A stretch of DNA of 64,000 nt, taken from Xanthostigma xanthostigma (taxonomy: Eukaryota; Arthropoda; Insecta; Raphidioptera; Raphidiidae). The stretch spans positions 66,004,948 to 66,068,947 of the forward strand of contig OY754464.1 in NCBI GenBank assembly GCA_963575645.1, in the 5' to 3' direction. This document shows positions 11,830 through 22,653 of the stretch, in pieces (position 1 is the stretch's first letter; the number at the start of each line of letters is the position of its first letter). The notes beneath the pieces were generated by a model, which worked only from the letters and a program-made list of their open reading frames with translations, was not told the origin of the DNA and made no database searches. Position numbers and translations under genes: made by a program.

Positions 11830-12472
11830 GGTGAAATTCGGAATGATATTTAGAAACTTTTTGAAAAAATTGAAGTGGGGGACAAAAAAATTGCAAAAGT
11901 AACATTTTAGTAAAAGAAAAAAAGGGGGGTTTGGTTTTTTGCAAATATCTCAAAAACTATTGCAGATATCTGAAATCACAAAAAAGATCCTGGAAAAGCA
12001 GGAAATTTTCTACAGAATAGTCCCATCTACCGGAAATCTACTACGAATATTTCTAATTTTAATTTAGAGGTGACAATAGGGCTATTTTTTTTTATTTTTA
12101 TACAAACTAAAGGATATGAAGATATTGAAAAATATATAAAAAATAGAAAAAATATGTTTGTTCTATTTTCACCTCTAAATTAAAATTAGAAATATTTGTG
12201 GTAGAGTTCCGGGACTTGGGACTTTTTTTGTAGGAAATTTCTTGCTTTTTTAGAATATTATTTGTGATTTCAGATATCTGCAATAATTTTTCGCAAAAAA
12301 CCAAACCCCTTTTTTCTTTTACTAAAATGTTTATAACTTTTGCAATTTTTTCATTCCCACTTCAATTTTTTCAAAAAGTTTCTAGATGTCATTCCGAATC
12401 GAATGACACTATGATCATAATTTTCGGTGAAGGAGGAGGACTGGAATTCATCAAAAAGGGACATGCGAACTA
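11830..12472. mobile_element. Foldback MITE family C, copy 2
   Basis: Same organisation and sequence as 3062-3776: arms at about 11836-12070 and 12165-12472 sharing the AATTTTAATTTAGAGGT inner block and TTGCAGATATCTGAAAT. The outermost left arm is shorter than in copy 1. Noncoding. Confidence 0.85.
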
Positions 12473-12479
12473 GACTTCT

Positions 12480-13978
12480 GTGCCAATCTACGAGACAAAA
12501 AGATTATAGTAAAGGAGAAAATACAAGGACACTACACCATTGCTTCTTATAAGGTCGGAGCCTGCAAATGACCTGTCCATTGACATGGCGCCCTGATAAT
12601 AAAACTGTATAACGAACGTTTACTTCGATCTAAAATTAGTCTCGTTTTATTATATTGAAATCCAGATATCACAACCTAAAATACATAATATTTATTGTAA
12701 ATATCATGTTTGTTGTTGTTTTTGTTATTAATTATCAGTATACAGTAAAATCTTTACGTATAGTTGTCTCGAGGAACAAATAAAAAACAAACAAAACAAG
12801 TTAAAAGACTCTAGTTTAACAATAATTCCTTCTTATATAAACCGTAACATACAAATTCTATACATTAACGATTTTTTTGTATATATGCGTTCTTTGTAAA
12901 TGTATAATGGCTTTTGCCACAGCATTATTTATAAAAATAAAAAAATGTGATCCATCGTGGGATGCCTGGCAGATGTGAAACATAAATTTAAGCGAAATTC
13001 TAGTACCTAAATTTCGCCCTGTCATCTAAGGAAATTCTAGTAACTAAATTAAACGTATCAACAAGCGCGATGTTCGCCACTCCAACACACACACAACAAG
13101 CACTAACACACAGCTGTCCAACGCATACACACAGCAAGCGCCAATGAAATGTAACATGTTCCATGAATAGCGTCGCGCCTATAGGGTATTGCACAATTTT
13201 TGAAAATATTTAAAATCAATTATTTGCATATTAAAAGTTATCAAACACATGAAATCAATCATTAAAACATTCTTATTGAATTAAAAAATTAATATTCTTT
13301 TTGGGCAAGCTATTTTGATTATTTAAACGCGCCATTTTTTCGCGGGAGATATGTGACGTCATATAACATTTTTGTATTGAAAAAGAGACAATAATTCTAT
13401 GGCAACTATACGTGTTTTTTGACGTAGATCTACGGTCGAATCAATAGCATTGCGTTTCGATATTTTATATTTCGCGCGTATTTATTGCATTTTTGTTTAA
13501 TTAATATTTATTATTTAGCAAAAATGTAAAACGAAAAAACTATATAGAGTTTAATCAGACTACAAAAAATAACATTTAAACTAAACGAAACGTCAGACAA
13601 TAAAATGCAATAAATAAACCTTCAGTATTTGCTTAGTTCATCGATCCTATGCCACCAGGATTCATCCTTTAATCTTACAATATTTAAACTAAATATGTTA
13701 CATGCATATATACCCTATTGCACGGTATTACTCCCAACCAGACGCGTCTTTAGATGTTTTACATAAAAAACGAGTGCTCATGGAGGACACGACACTTCTT
13801 TAGAGTTATATGAATTCGTTTCACTGATGTGTTATTCATTTTGAGTTATCAAGGTTTCTCATTTCAGATTGGAGAATATTGGATAGCAGATATTTCGGGT
13901 CACACAATATAAAAATATGCGTTTGCACCCCGAACTACAGGCATGCAAAAATGATAAATCGGCCATATCACTTCAAAT
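12480..13978. other. No gene recognised
   Basis: AT-rich sequence with CA-rich stretches near 13085-13135. Short open frames show no recognisable protein features. A TATTGCAC motif near 13190 and 13715 was examined as a possible element end and not supported. Confidence 0.5.
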
Positions 13979-14532
13979 TAGCGATGCATCCGATACCAAT
14001 ACCGATATATCGGCGATACTTCGGGTTAGCCGATATATCGGTATCGACGATATTTATATGACCGATTCAACGATACTTTTTAATTGAAAAATGTGTAAGA
14101 AGAAGTCGAGAGATACCTAAGGTCTCCCAATATATCGAGAGATGCAGATTAATCATTCGTTTTCTGGCGCAATGACGTCTTATATCCAAACTTGAAAAAA
14201 TGCGCAGAAGTACTTTAGTTTCCAAATGAGTTCTGTCGCATCTGAGAGACTATTTTCCAGCGCAGGTCTTATTTAAACAGAGTTGCGAAATCGCCTTTCT
14301 CCACAAAACTTAAGAATACTTTGTTTTTTAAACAAAAATCTTATCAATGTTAATTTTAATTATCTAATATTAACCTATGTCTCTACTTTTTATATTATTA
14401 AAAAAAAATCTGACTTGTGATTTATTTATTATACCTTCAGTTTTGAATTCACAATAAGCATATCGGTATCGCCGATATTTTTATAAGAGTATCGGTATCG
14501 TATCGGCGAAAAGGCGTATCGATGCATCCCTA
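13979..14532 (+). mobile_element. Internally deleted hAT transposon with dimerisation-domain remnant
   Basis: The element is flanked by exact 8-bp duplications CTTCAAAT (13971-13978, 14533-14540). Its ends are TAGCGATGCATC and the complement of TAGGGATGCATCGATACG, followed by subterminal CGATACCGATA repeats. Near 14226 a frame reads MSSVASERLFSSAGLI, then a stop, then TELRNRLSPQNL, which is the C-terminal dimerisation region of hAT transposases. The BED finger and catalytic core are missing and at least one in-frame stop is present, so this is a dead, internally deleted copy. Confidence 0.9.
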
Positions 14533-14709
14533 CTTCAAATAAATTTCTGATTTCAATGAAGATTTGAAGTAGCGTGGTCGGTGTGCAAATCCACACCAAA
14601 ATCTTTAGCTTCGCCAATATTTCTTAACCAGTCATCAAATGAGCACCCACGGGGTTGCAAAAATCGGTGCCCATCTGCTTATTAATATTTTTTTGGGGGG
14701 AGTTATTTA

Positions 14710-15404
14710 TCTATACTAATATTATAAAGAGAGAGTGCGAATTTTGTGAGTGTTTATATACGGAGGCTCAAATTTCAAAATTTTTTTGTCCCCAATATTT
14801 AGAATGCATTTTCAGAATATACATATCTCGCTTGTTTATTAAACAGAAATATGCAGTTAGAATAATCTTCAACTTATCGAAACGAACATCGTGCAAAGAA
14901 GTCTTTATAAAAAATAACATTCTAACATTACCGAGTATTTATATATATTTTATATTAATGTAAGTTAAATTAAATTTAAATAATTTTCCAACTAATTAGA
15001 CAAAACACATTGTATAATTCCTCAACAATGTCTTTCTTTATATAGTAAAGGTCCAGTTTGCTCTGGGATCAACATTTTCAATAATTTACCTGCCGAAATA
15101 AAAGATCTAAACTTTAGCTTATTTAAAATTGCGTTAAAAAAAAATCTCATTCAGCAGTGTTTTTACTCTATTTAGGAATATTTTAATTAATTTATCATGA
15201 TTGAAACTTGTACCTAAGATATTTTAACAATTTCTTGCCTATTTGGCTGTTTAGAAATAAATCTATTCTATTCTATTCTACATAGGCTATAATTTATCAT
15301 GTAAAAATAAAATCGTGGAGAGCAATTTTGCAACGTAAGTCGACGAAAAATCAATGGAAATTTACAAATTCGTGCGAAGCCGGGACAGGGCCCGGGGCCA
15401 CTAG
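14710..15404 (+). mobile_element. Helitron interrupted by a LINE fragment
   Basis: It starts TCTATACTAATATTATAAAG after a host A and ends GGGGCCA-CTAG before a host T, with a GC-rich stretch just upstream. The same 5' sequence type occurs in the minus-strand Helitrons at 22654 and 41974, and the pre-terminal CAACGTAAGTCGA also occurs at 40380-40395 in the Helitron at 39223. Most of the interior (14800-15282) is a LINE insertion. Confidence 0.75.
14800..15282 (+). mobile_element. LINE 3' fragment inside the Helitron
   Basis: The frame reads FIKQKYAVRIIFNLSKR.. then FIKNNILTLPSIYI, the end of a Jockey/CR1-type reverse-transcriptase protein. Further pieces around 15060-15170 in shifted frames resemble the following FNNLPAEIKDL segment. 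The fragment ends in a (CTATT)n tail at 15255-15281, which marks its 3' end. It is strongly 5'-truncated and frameshifted. Confidence 0.75.
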
Positions 15405-15600
15405 TACTAAATAAAACGAATACCCGTACAAACTAACAGATGATGCTGATATGATAAACAATATATAATTAGTATTCAGAGTTGGTTATTTGGGTCATTT
15501 TAATTACATTAAGTTATTTACTAGCGTCCATCATCAATTAAATCATCGAGTTTATTAACGAATTTATGTGCACACAAACTGCAGAGCTATATACACTATA

Positions 15601-16176
15601 CAGTATGTTAACTCGTAAGGTGCGCATAGGGAAATTAGCATTTGGAAAAAATACTTGTATCAGAGTTAGCCATGACTGCATTAATTGTTATTTCTATTGA
15701 ATTATCGTGGTAATCTTGAAAATTTCTATTTTATTTTGATTTATTTTTATTTTACTTGGCTTTTTTAATAATAAAAAGCGCTTATAAATAATTATTTTAA
15801 TTTTTTTGTACAAAAATAAAACAAAAAAACAACTCCATCTGTTTGGCAACATTTCATTCAAAAATTGTCTGACTGGTATGACGCATGCGCGTTGGTAAAT
15901 CAGTGACCCAATGTCTTTAGGTTCAACACGAATAGGCGGAGATATTTGATCTCGCACCATATTTAAGTATTTTTGGGAATTTAATGTCCCATTAATAAAA
16001 AAAGTCCGATTATGTTGTAATCTTTTGAATATTTTCTTCGGTAGTATATACGCATTCATTTTGCAAAAGAATATTATCTGTCAAATTGAAAAACAATATT
16101 TAAAGGCTCACTCTGATCCAGTCATTTTTTTCCCAATGTTAATTTCCCTATGTGCACCTTACGTGTTTACATACTG
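15601..16176 (-). mobile_element. Tc1/mariner-type element with transposase remnant
   Basis: TA duplications flank both ends. The TIRs are about 40 bp, CAGTATGTTAACTCGTAAGG on the left and CAGTATGTAAACACGTAAGG from the right, and continue into GTGC.CATAGGGAAATTA. A minus-strand frame (15694-16059) reads FFINGTLNSQKYLNMVRDQI and VIPVRQFLNEMLPNRW, which match the middle of IS630/Tc1/mariner transposases around the second catalytic aspartate. The N-terminal DNA-binding region and the C-terminus are missing, so this is an internally deleted, inactive copy. Confidence 0.88.
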
Positions 16177-16279
16177 TATATAAAATACAGAATGATCCTA
16201 AAAAAAGTTGCACCTGAATTGTTATGGTGATTCTGCAGGTTAAAATAAGATAATTTTGTTTTTTCGTCCATTTGAGAAA

Positions 16280-16785
16280 TATTTTATGTTTGTATCTAGT
16301 GCGTGATGAGTAATATTATTCGAATGTGACAGTAGCTCTGTTCCAACCTCTCTGCGTACGGTAACTGAATCGTCACAGTCATGCGCAGTAGCTAAAACGA
16401 AACTGTATCGGTTTTGGAACACGTTTTAGTTACTGCTCATGACTGTGACGCAAGGACGTAAATATTTTTTTTCGGGGGGGGGAGAAGGCAAAAAAATCAA
16501 TATTTTTTTAAGTTTTATTAATGTCGCACAAGAATACTTATGAAGGAAGGTGTCAAGCAAAATATTAGTTCCCAAACTTTTATTTTTTTATAATTAAGAT
16601 TCTGGGGGCGTAATTACCCCCTTTACCTCCCATATCTACGCCCTTGCTGTGACGGTTCTGTTACCGTTCGCGCAGATAGGTTCGAACAGAGCTAATATAA
16701 TATGTTAATCATGAGCGCCAGCGAGTTTTAATAGTCCCATGAGTAATCATGTCATTACGCATGAGATACATATTATGGTATTTTT
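16280..16785. mobile_element. Palindromic element split by a hAT MITE
   Basis: Ends around GTATCTAGTGCGTGATGAG (16292) and CATTACGCATGAGATAC (16753) are inverted. The inner arms also pair: AGCTCTGTTCCAACC, CGGTAACTGAATCGTCACAG against CTGTGACGGTTCTGTTACCG and TTCGAACAGAGCT. A 196-bp hAT MITE sits near the centre. A half copy occurs at 8870-9010 and a short related segment near 56280-56340. Confidence 0.7.
16451..16646. mobile_element. hAT MITE (CAAGGGCGTA ends)
   Basis: Exact 8-bp duplication CTGTGACG on both sides (16443-16450, 16647-16654). The TIRs are CAAGGACGTAAATAT and, from the right, CAAGGGCGTAGATATGG. Noncoding, 196 bp. A partial copy of the same family is at 29029-29300. Confidence 0.92.
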
Positions 16786-16799
16786 GCACGTAGTCCCTA

Positions 16800-18030
16800 T
16801 GAAATAGCTCATTTTCACTCAATTTTCAAAAGTTTTGAGCTAGATCACTTCTAATTGAAGGCTGCGTTGTATTCTCATTTGTTTAGACTTTAGACTATGA
16901 TTTACTATGGAACTGGTAGTACGACCACGTTTATTTTATTAAATAAGCTGATTAGTATGCAAAAATGTATCTACATTTATGAAAATACAATTTTATAGCT
17001 TTCATTATAATAAAAGTGTTTTGAGAACCAAACCTGAATTTCGTATTTTTGTAACTTAAATTCAGCATAAGGTAATAATTCAAATGTTTATTTCAAATAG
17101 AAAGATAGTTCGTGTTTCTCTAAACACGAGTCTTTAATCTAATCAGTCTATTTTATTATCGACCAGGCGCCTGTTTTTTACGTTATTGTTTTGTTTTGGT
17201 TATAAATTTCCGTTTAGATATTTTTATTAAAAACGCTGTTTTGTATAATTAACTGATATATCTGCTGTATTATATTTGTTTATTGCGGATAATCTTACGA
17301 ACTACTGAACCGATTAGAAAAATCATTTCACTGTTTAAAAGTCTACTGCTACGCGGGATATATATTACGTGAACGGGAGTATGCTCTAAATACTGCTTTG
17401 CGCGTCATAGCTGAGTTTCGCTCGTGCAAGTTTAATTTCGCAAGAAGTCCATTAAAATTGGATAGGTTTTCGAAAAGGAAATATTCTGTAGAATGGAGTC
17501 ATTTTTAAATTCACTCGAACTCACAATAAATCATAAAATTGTAACAGAAGTAATTCGTACGTATGCACGTCCGAGCGCTACAGGTTGAAATACTTGACGA
17601 ATCGACTTGGTTTATTTTTTCTTCGCTTCGTTTACTATCAGAATAGAACCCGAGTGAAATACATTGAAACGCGTTCAGTAGTTTAATTATTGTTATAAAC
17701 AAAAGTTTATTGTAAAAAAGTTTTTTGGACACCTCCGTATAATACAGCTCCTGTTTAATAAAAATAATATTAATAAAAAATTTAATTTGAATATTTTGTT
17801 ACCCCTGTATATCTCTGTAACGGTTGAGAATATAGCCCATATTTATAGGAACTTTTATGTTTATTTTGAGTCATCGAATACGTACCTTAAATTGAATCAT
17901 TCTGTATATATCGTGCGTGATTATGTTATGTGTCGTCGTGTTTTTTAAAAGTCGCTAGCGCTCGTTTTATACTAATATCACAGTGCAGCATGAAACAATA
18001 ATTCACGCATTAGATACACGTATACCCTAG
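16800..18030. other. No gene recognised
   Basis: AT-rich. A short palindromic motif with 'GTCGCTAGCGCTCG' near 17950-17980 resembles sequence near 22480-22500 and may be an old TE piece. No supported coding region. Confidence 0.45.
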
Positions 18031-18032
18031 TG

Positions 18033-18320
18033 CAGGGGTGGCAAACCTATGAAACGCGACATATTATTACATAGGGCCACGGCATTGATTGAGGTGCAAA
18101 ACCGAAATAATTGAAAATATGCTAGATGTAAAAAAAAATTGACTATCACCAAATAACAAATACAAAAAAGCTCAGTGTATTATCGAAATTATTCTTTTCA
18201 TCCATGTTTGACCATTTTTTTGACAACTAAATTTCTTTGACTGCGTGTCGGCACGTTATAGTTACACTAAAAAATTTTGAAAAAAACCGGCACGTAGATG
18301 AAGAAAGGTTCGCAACCCCT
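18033..18320. mobile_element. Degraded hAT-like MITE (CAGGGGTGGCAAACC end)
   Basis: The left end CAGGGGTGGCAAACCT and the right end, reverse-complemented, TAGGGGTTGCGAACCT are inverted repeats typical of one hAT group. The flanks CCCTAGTG and CCCTAGTC nearly match but overlap the right TIR, so the target duplication is uncertain. Confidence 0.6.
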
Positions 18321-18339
18321 AGTCTAATTTATATAAGGC

Positions 18340-18650
18340 ACCTTAAGTTTTCCAGAAACCCCTGCCCTATGTTTTGTACGATGATCAACTCATGCTGGGA
18401 TGCAGAAAGGATTGTCAAAAAATCTTATTTGACACTGACCTTAAATTGTGAACATATATATTTCTTCGTGTGAAACGCACTGTAGTTTTAAATCGACTAT
18501 TCTCGAAACATAATTGATCGATTGAAACGATATTTTTCTTAAGCTGTGTTATACATGTATTTAGGATCGTTTTTTGTACAGTTTTCGCTTCAAAACAACT
18601 TTTTTCTACGCATTTTGATAAAAATTGAGCTTGAAAAGTGATCTTTTACC
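18340..18650. repeat. Dispersed repeat family S
   Basis: It shares GATTGTCAAAAAATCTTATTTGACACTGACCTT-type and TTGATAAAAATTGAGCTTGAAA-type segments with 4095-4450 and, inverted, with 48190-49220. A short related piece also lies near 19385-19455. Noncoding. Confidence 0.5.
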
Positions 18651-18659
18651 ATTTCAACC

Positions 18660-19340
18660 CACAAGTGGGGAATAGTATTAATTTAGGTCAAAAATCACTT
18701 TTCAAAAATTTTACAATATCTTTCCGTTTTGAGGTCCCCTAAATCCAAAAAACATATTTTTGGAAAAACTCTGTGCGTCTGTTTGTTAGTCTTTGTCTCT
18801 GTGAACACGATACAGGTCAAACGGATGAGCGGATCGAAACCAAATTTTGAGAGGATCTTTGGTATGCAAATGTGAAGAGCCCTACTATTGTTTTTGGGGA
18901 AAATCGGGCGTATGCGCAGAAGAGATATTTGCTATAACGGTGTTTTTTTATATAATAATGGTATACTTTTCATAACGGCTTATTATTTTATTTATTTTTT
19001 CAAGAAAGTTTCGTTAAAAAAATGTTTTTCTAAACTTTATAGTTTCGGAAATATTTTGAAAATAAAAAAAAATCAGCCGCTCTTTTGTTTTATGGATCTG
19101 TCAGAAATAAACAAGTTGGGCATGCTTTGATTAATGTTTACATGACGTGGAACATATTATGTAGGTAACCATGGTAACGAATAGCAAATATCATATTGAA
19201 TACTAGCAATTACCCGCGTCACCTCACACGATATCAGAAATTTTATTTTCTTTATTATAATCAAATGTCAACATTTTTGAAGTGGGAATGGTTCCGTCGC
19301 CCAATTGGCGGAATTTTTCTATGCAGAACAATCATTTGTT
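18660..19340 (+). repeat. Dispersed repeat family R, copy 1
   Basis: About 500 bp, from CAAACGGATGAGCG to near the GTCGCCCA..TTGGCGGAATTT segment, recurs at 30885-31410 in the same orientation. It includes ATGACGTGGAACATATTATG and TTACCCGCGTC. The start (CTGTGCGTCTG..CAGGTCAAACGG) also matches, inverted, the loop of the foldback at 40808. Open frames at 18888-19130 and 19196-19579 lie in or next to this repeat and look spurious. Confidence 0.65.
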
Positions 19341-19399
19341 TTTGTGTACTATCTATATATACGACATTAGACTGCTCCCGACGTTTGGAAACTGTAATT

Positions 19400-20250
19400 A
19401 TATTATCACAACCTAAGGACAGTGTCAAATCAAATTTTTTGACAATCCCTTCTGCAACCCAGTATAAGCGTTTGTGCACTTTTGACTTTGCTGACGATTT
19501 TATATTCGGGACTAAAATTGTAACTTTCATGATTAATTTTTTTAAGAATCGTTCTCGTTTAAAATGGGCTTTAGAGTAGTATAATATCTTTATTGTACAA
19601 AGACGTTTATGGTCTTGATGATTGTTAAAGACCGTTTTATATGTATATCACTAATTGAAGAACCTCATTGAGCAATTTGCTTTGAGCGCACGCGTAAAAA
19701 GACATACTATGTCAGTGCGCGAATTATCTCTCCACTTGCGATTAAACTATTAAACTGTCTTTTTATTTGTTGTTTAATTGTGTAGCGGTGAAATGTTTTC
19801 GTCTTAAACAAGAATCATCTCAATTATTGCAAAGTGTTTCTCTAACTTAAATTACCGTGAACTGTATTTTCCAGGCCAAGTGTCGGACTTATTTGGGTCT
19901 AGTCCAACTCTTTTTCAACTGATTAATTATTGTAGTATTTTGTGTTATGTAACTGACACTATATTACCCCATTGTTTTCATAATAGTCATGTTTTGGATT
20001 TTTATGTAGTACATGTACCTATAGTGAATGAACTAAGATCGAAGAATCTCGTTAGAGATTCTTTTCTGTGCTAAATGCCGACGTATCTCTAACGTATTCT
20101 TATACATTGATTTTGCCTAGCTCTCATATAACGCCGTGTATATGAGACCAGTTTCCAAGTTTTATAGTTCTGTGACCACGTGACTTTCATAGGACCGATT
20201 TTTCGTATCACCCATATATACTTCTGTACCACAATAACAGCTTATACGGC
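19400..20250. other. No gene recognised
   Basis: AT-rich, with a small hairpin around AGAATCTCGTTAGAGATTCT at about 20042-20062. No supported exon. Confidence 0.45.
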
Positions 20251-20252
20251 GA

Positions 20253-20334
20253 GTATGCCCGTGGACTAACGGTTACGACGTTAGACTAGTAATAACACTA
20301 ATAACAGGGTCTCGGGTTCGATTCCCGCCGGCAT
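20253..20334 (+). other. tRNA-like sequence, probably a SINE head or tRNA relic
   Basis: A perfect B-box, GGTTCGATTCC, lies at about 20316-20326, with an A-box-like TGGACTAACGG about 55 bp upstream. The ends ATGCCCG and CCGGCAT pair at six of seven positions like an acceptor stem. The anticodon arm cannot be folded properly, so a functional tRNA is unlikely. AT-rich sequence follows. Confidence 0.5.
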
Positions 20335-20339
20335 CATTG

Positions 20340-20760
20340 GAAAAAATTTTTTTTCTACTCCATTTTATTTCCACTAATTGATATTTATATATAATCATAT
20401 TTTTTATTTTTATTTTTTTTTTAATTTTAAATTTTTTTTTATATTTTTAATTGTTTTTTTTATTTTTAATTTATTTTCTCAATTTTTTTCTCATATACAT
20501 ATCTTTATTTCTTTTTTAATTTTTAATTTTTTTTAAATACACTTTCGTCAAATTATTTGACGAAAGTGTATTTTTCAAAAAACAAGAAAAAAAAAATTTA
20601 AAAATAATTATTTATATTAATAATATATTAATAATAATTATTATATATTAATATTAATATTATATATTATATATTAATAATAATTATTATATTAATAATA
20701 ATTTAATAAACAATTATTGTTTATTAAAAAATAACAAAATATATGATTGAAGTTAGATTT
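20340..20760. repeat. AT-only low-complexity stretch with a perfect hairpin
   Basis: Long runs of A, T and TTAATA. At 20534-20572 lies a perfect palindrome built from AAATACACTTTCGTCAAA and its complement around a 3-4 base centre. Confidence 0.8.
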
Positions 20761-21042
20761 AAATAATTTAATTTATTAAAAAACATATTCATCATAAAAA
20801 TTAAAAAGAGGAAAGTTTTCAAAGTGAAACTTCTTTTTTAATGCAAAATAAGTATTTTACAAATGATATGAAAAAAATTTTGTATTTTTAATGGTTGGCC
20901 TTGTTCATTGATTTTTTTCATGCCTTCAAAATTGGCCTTCATGGAATCTGTGGCCTCTTAATACTAAAAATGCACATATGTTTATTTTTTGGAGAAAAAA
21001 TAAAAATAATGTCTCACACTTTGGAAAAAGACGTGAAATCTT

Positions 21043-21588
21043 AAAAAAAAAACTTCGGAGAAGTAAAAACTTCGTTCTGTGCTAAATTCAAAAACTTGAG
21101 GCGACTGAATCTCAGAATTATAACTTAAAAAAAAAGAATTTCGAGGCAGACAAGAAATTGAAATCAAGCTCGAAATTCTGTGCCTAAGACGTCGAAAAAA
21201 AAAGAATTTTGAGGCAGACAAGGAATTGAAATCCAACTTCGAAATTCTGTGCTTATAAAAGCTACAAGAGCAACAGCAAAAAAAAGTGCACAGACGGCGT
21301 TTTTTTAGTGGTAACTAAAGGAGTTATGCGAACACCGTCTTTGCATTTTTTTGCTGTTGCTCTTGTAGCTTTTATAAGCACAGAATTTCGAAGTTGGATT
21401 TCAATTCCTTGTCTGCCTCAAAATTCTTTTTTTTTCGACGTCTTAGGCACAGAATTTCGAGCTTGATTTCAATTTCTTGTCTGCCTCGAAATTCTTTTTT
21501 TTTAAGTTATAATTCTGAGATTCAGTCGCCTCAAGTTTTTGAATTTAGCACAGAACGAAGTTTTTACTTCTCCGAAGTTTTTTTTTTA
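21043..21588. repeat. Near-perfect 250-bp-arm palindrome
   Basis: The arms 21043-21300 and 21332-21588 are reverse complements. I see no mismatch over about 235 bp outside the loop-proximal end, and the loop is about 30 bp. Each arm holds two copies of a roughly 65-bp sub-repeat around AGGCAGACAAG.AATTGAAATC and GAAATTCTGTGC, plus homopolymer A/T runs. The same peptide is encoded on both strands only because of the palindrome. No end motif or target duplication was found. It is far better conserved than the other foldbacks in the window. Confidence 0.9.
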
Positions 21589-21591
21589 TTA

Positions 21592-22192
21592 TATATACCA
21601 AGATCCTAAACCCACCAGCCCTACGTTATTTCAGTAAATGCTAAGATTTTATCAGTAAATGTACAATAGGTATTTAGTTAAAAACGTATACCAATTTGCT
21701 AGCTTGAAAGCGGCGGCCTTTTAGAGATAACAGGTTCTAAAGTACAGAAAACACGTGCTTACCTACGTACGGATGCATGCATGAGTGCGAGTGAGAGCAT
21801 TAGATGATTTTTTTTTTACAGCTTTATGAAGTTTAGGTTTTTTATTTGTTTACACTCACAGAGAGAGAGAGAGTACTAGAGTAGTCCATGAGTTTATCAG
21901 AGAAAAACTTCATTATGGAAACAAATAAACAATCTACATTTCATGAAGCTGTCAAAAAAAAAAAATCATAATGCTCTCACTCGCACTCATATGCATGCAT
22001 AATACAATTGCGTACGTAGGTAAGCATGTGTTTTTACCTTTAGAACCTATTATCTCTAAAAAGATCCGGTTTTCAAGCTAGCAAATTGGCATACATTTTT
22101 AACTAAATATTGTACAGATACTGATAAAATCTTAGCAGTACCTACCTACTGAAATGTCGTAGGTTGGCGGGTCTGGGATCTTTGTCTAATAG
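21592..22192. mobile_element. Foldback MITE family D, copy 1
   Basis: The ends TACCAAGATCCTAAACCCAC and, from the right, ACAAAGATCCCAGACCCGCC are inverted. The arms run about 270 bp each and include GAGTGCGAGTGAGAGCATTA and CAATTTGCTAGCTTGAAA with their complements. A short (GA)n tract lies in the centre near 21862-21873. Copy 2 is at 38545-38935. Confidence 0.85.
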
Positions 22193-22204
22193 TATTCTTT
22201 ATCA

Positions 22205-22395
22205 AAAAATTATAGAAAAAACTCAAAAAAAACAGTCTTTTATAGCAATGTGGACTAAAAAATAAAAATCAATTTTTAAATATACAGATTTTGTTCATCG
22301 ACGATAGGAAGTAGGTACCCTAACTCGATATAATTTAATTTTACCAATAAGCTTAAAATGAGAAAAGCTCATTTAAAAATTTTAATTATATCCAG
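22205..22395. mobile_element. Foldback family E, partial copy
   Basis: It contains TTTTATAGCAATGTGGACTAAAAA and an ATATAATTTAATTTT core shared with 28195-28470. Only one arm plus part of the centre is present. Confidence 0.6.
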
Positions 22396-22653
22396 TTGGG
22401 GTTCTTTTGAAAGCTAAATGAAAATCAGCTATATGAGTTTTGTGCTAAAAATTTAGTATACAATCTAGAACATAATGAACACTTATAACTCGCTAGCGTT
22501 CGTTAATATCATAATGTCACACTCGTCATAATAACCGCCATCATGTTCTAGCTGCTGTTAACATTTAACAGAAAGTAATATCACTTGGACACGGTCTTCC
22601 TTCCTTACGTCTCCACCCGCCAAAACACACTTCAATACTTCAATTATCTATGA

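Noticed and set aside
13190-13740. TATTGCAC at both ends as a TIR element
   Set aside because: The motif is in the same orientation at both sides and the flanks do not extend the match.
20982-21609. Open frames on both strands giving the same 65-residue peptide
   Set aside because: They are identical only because the region is a palindrome; the peptide is low-complexity and has no splice or start support.
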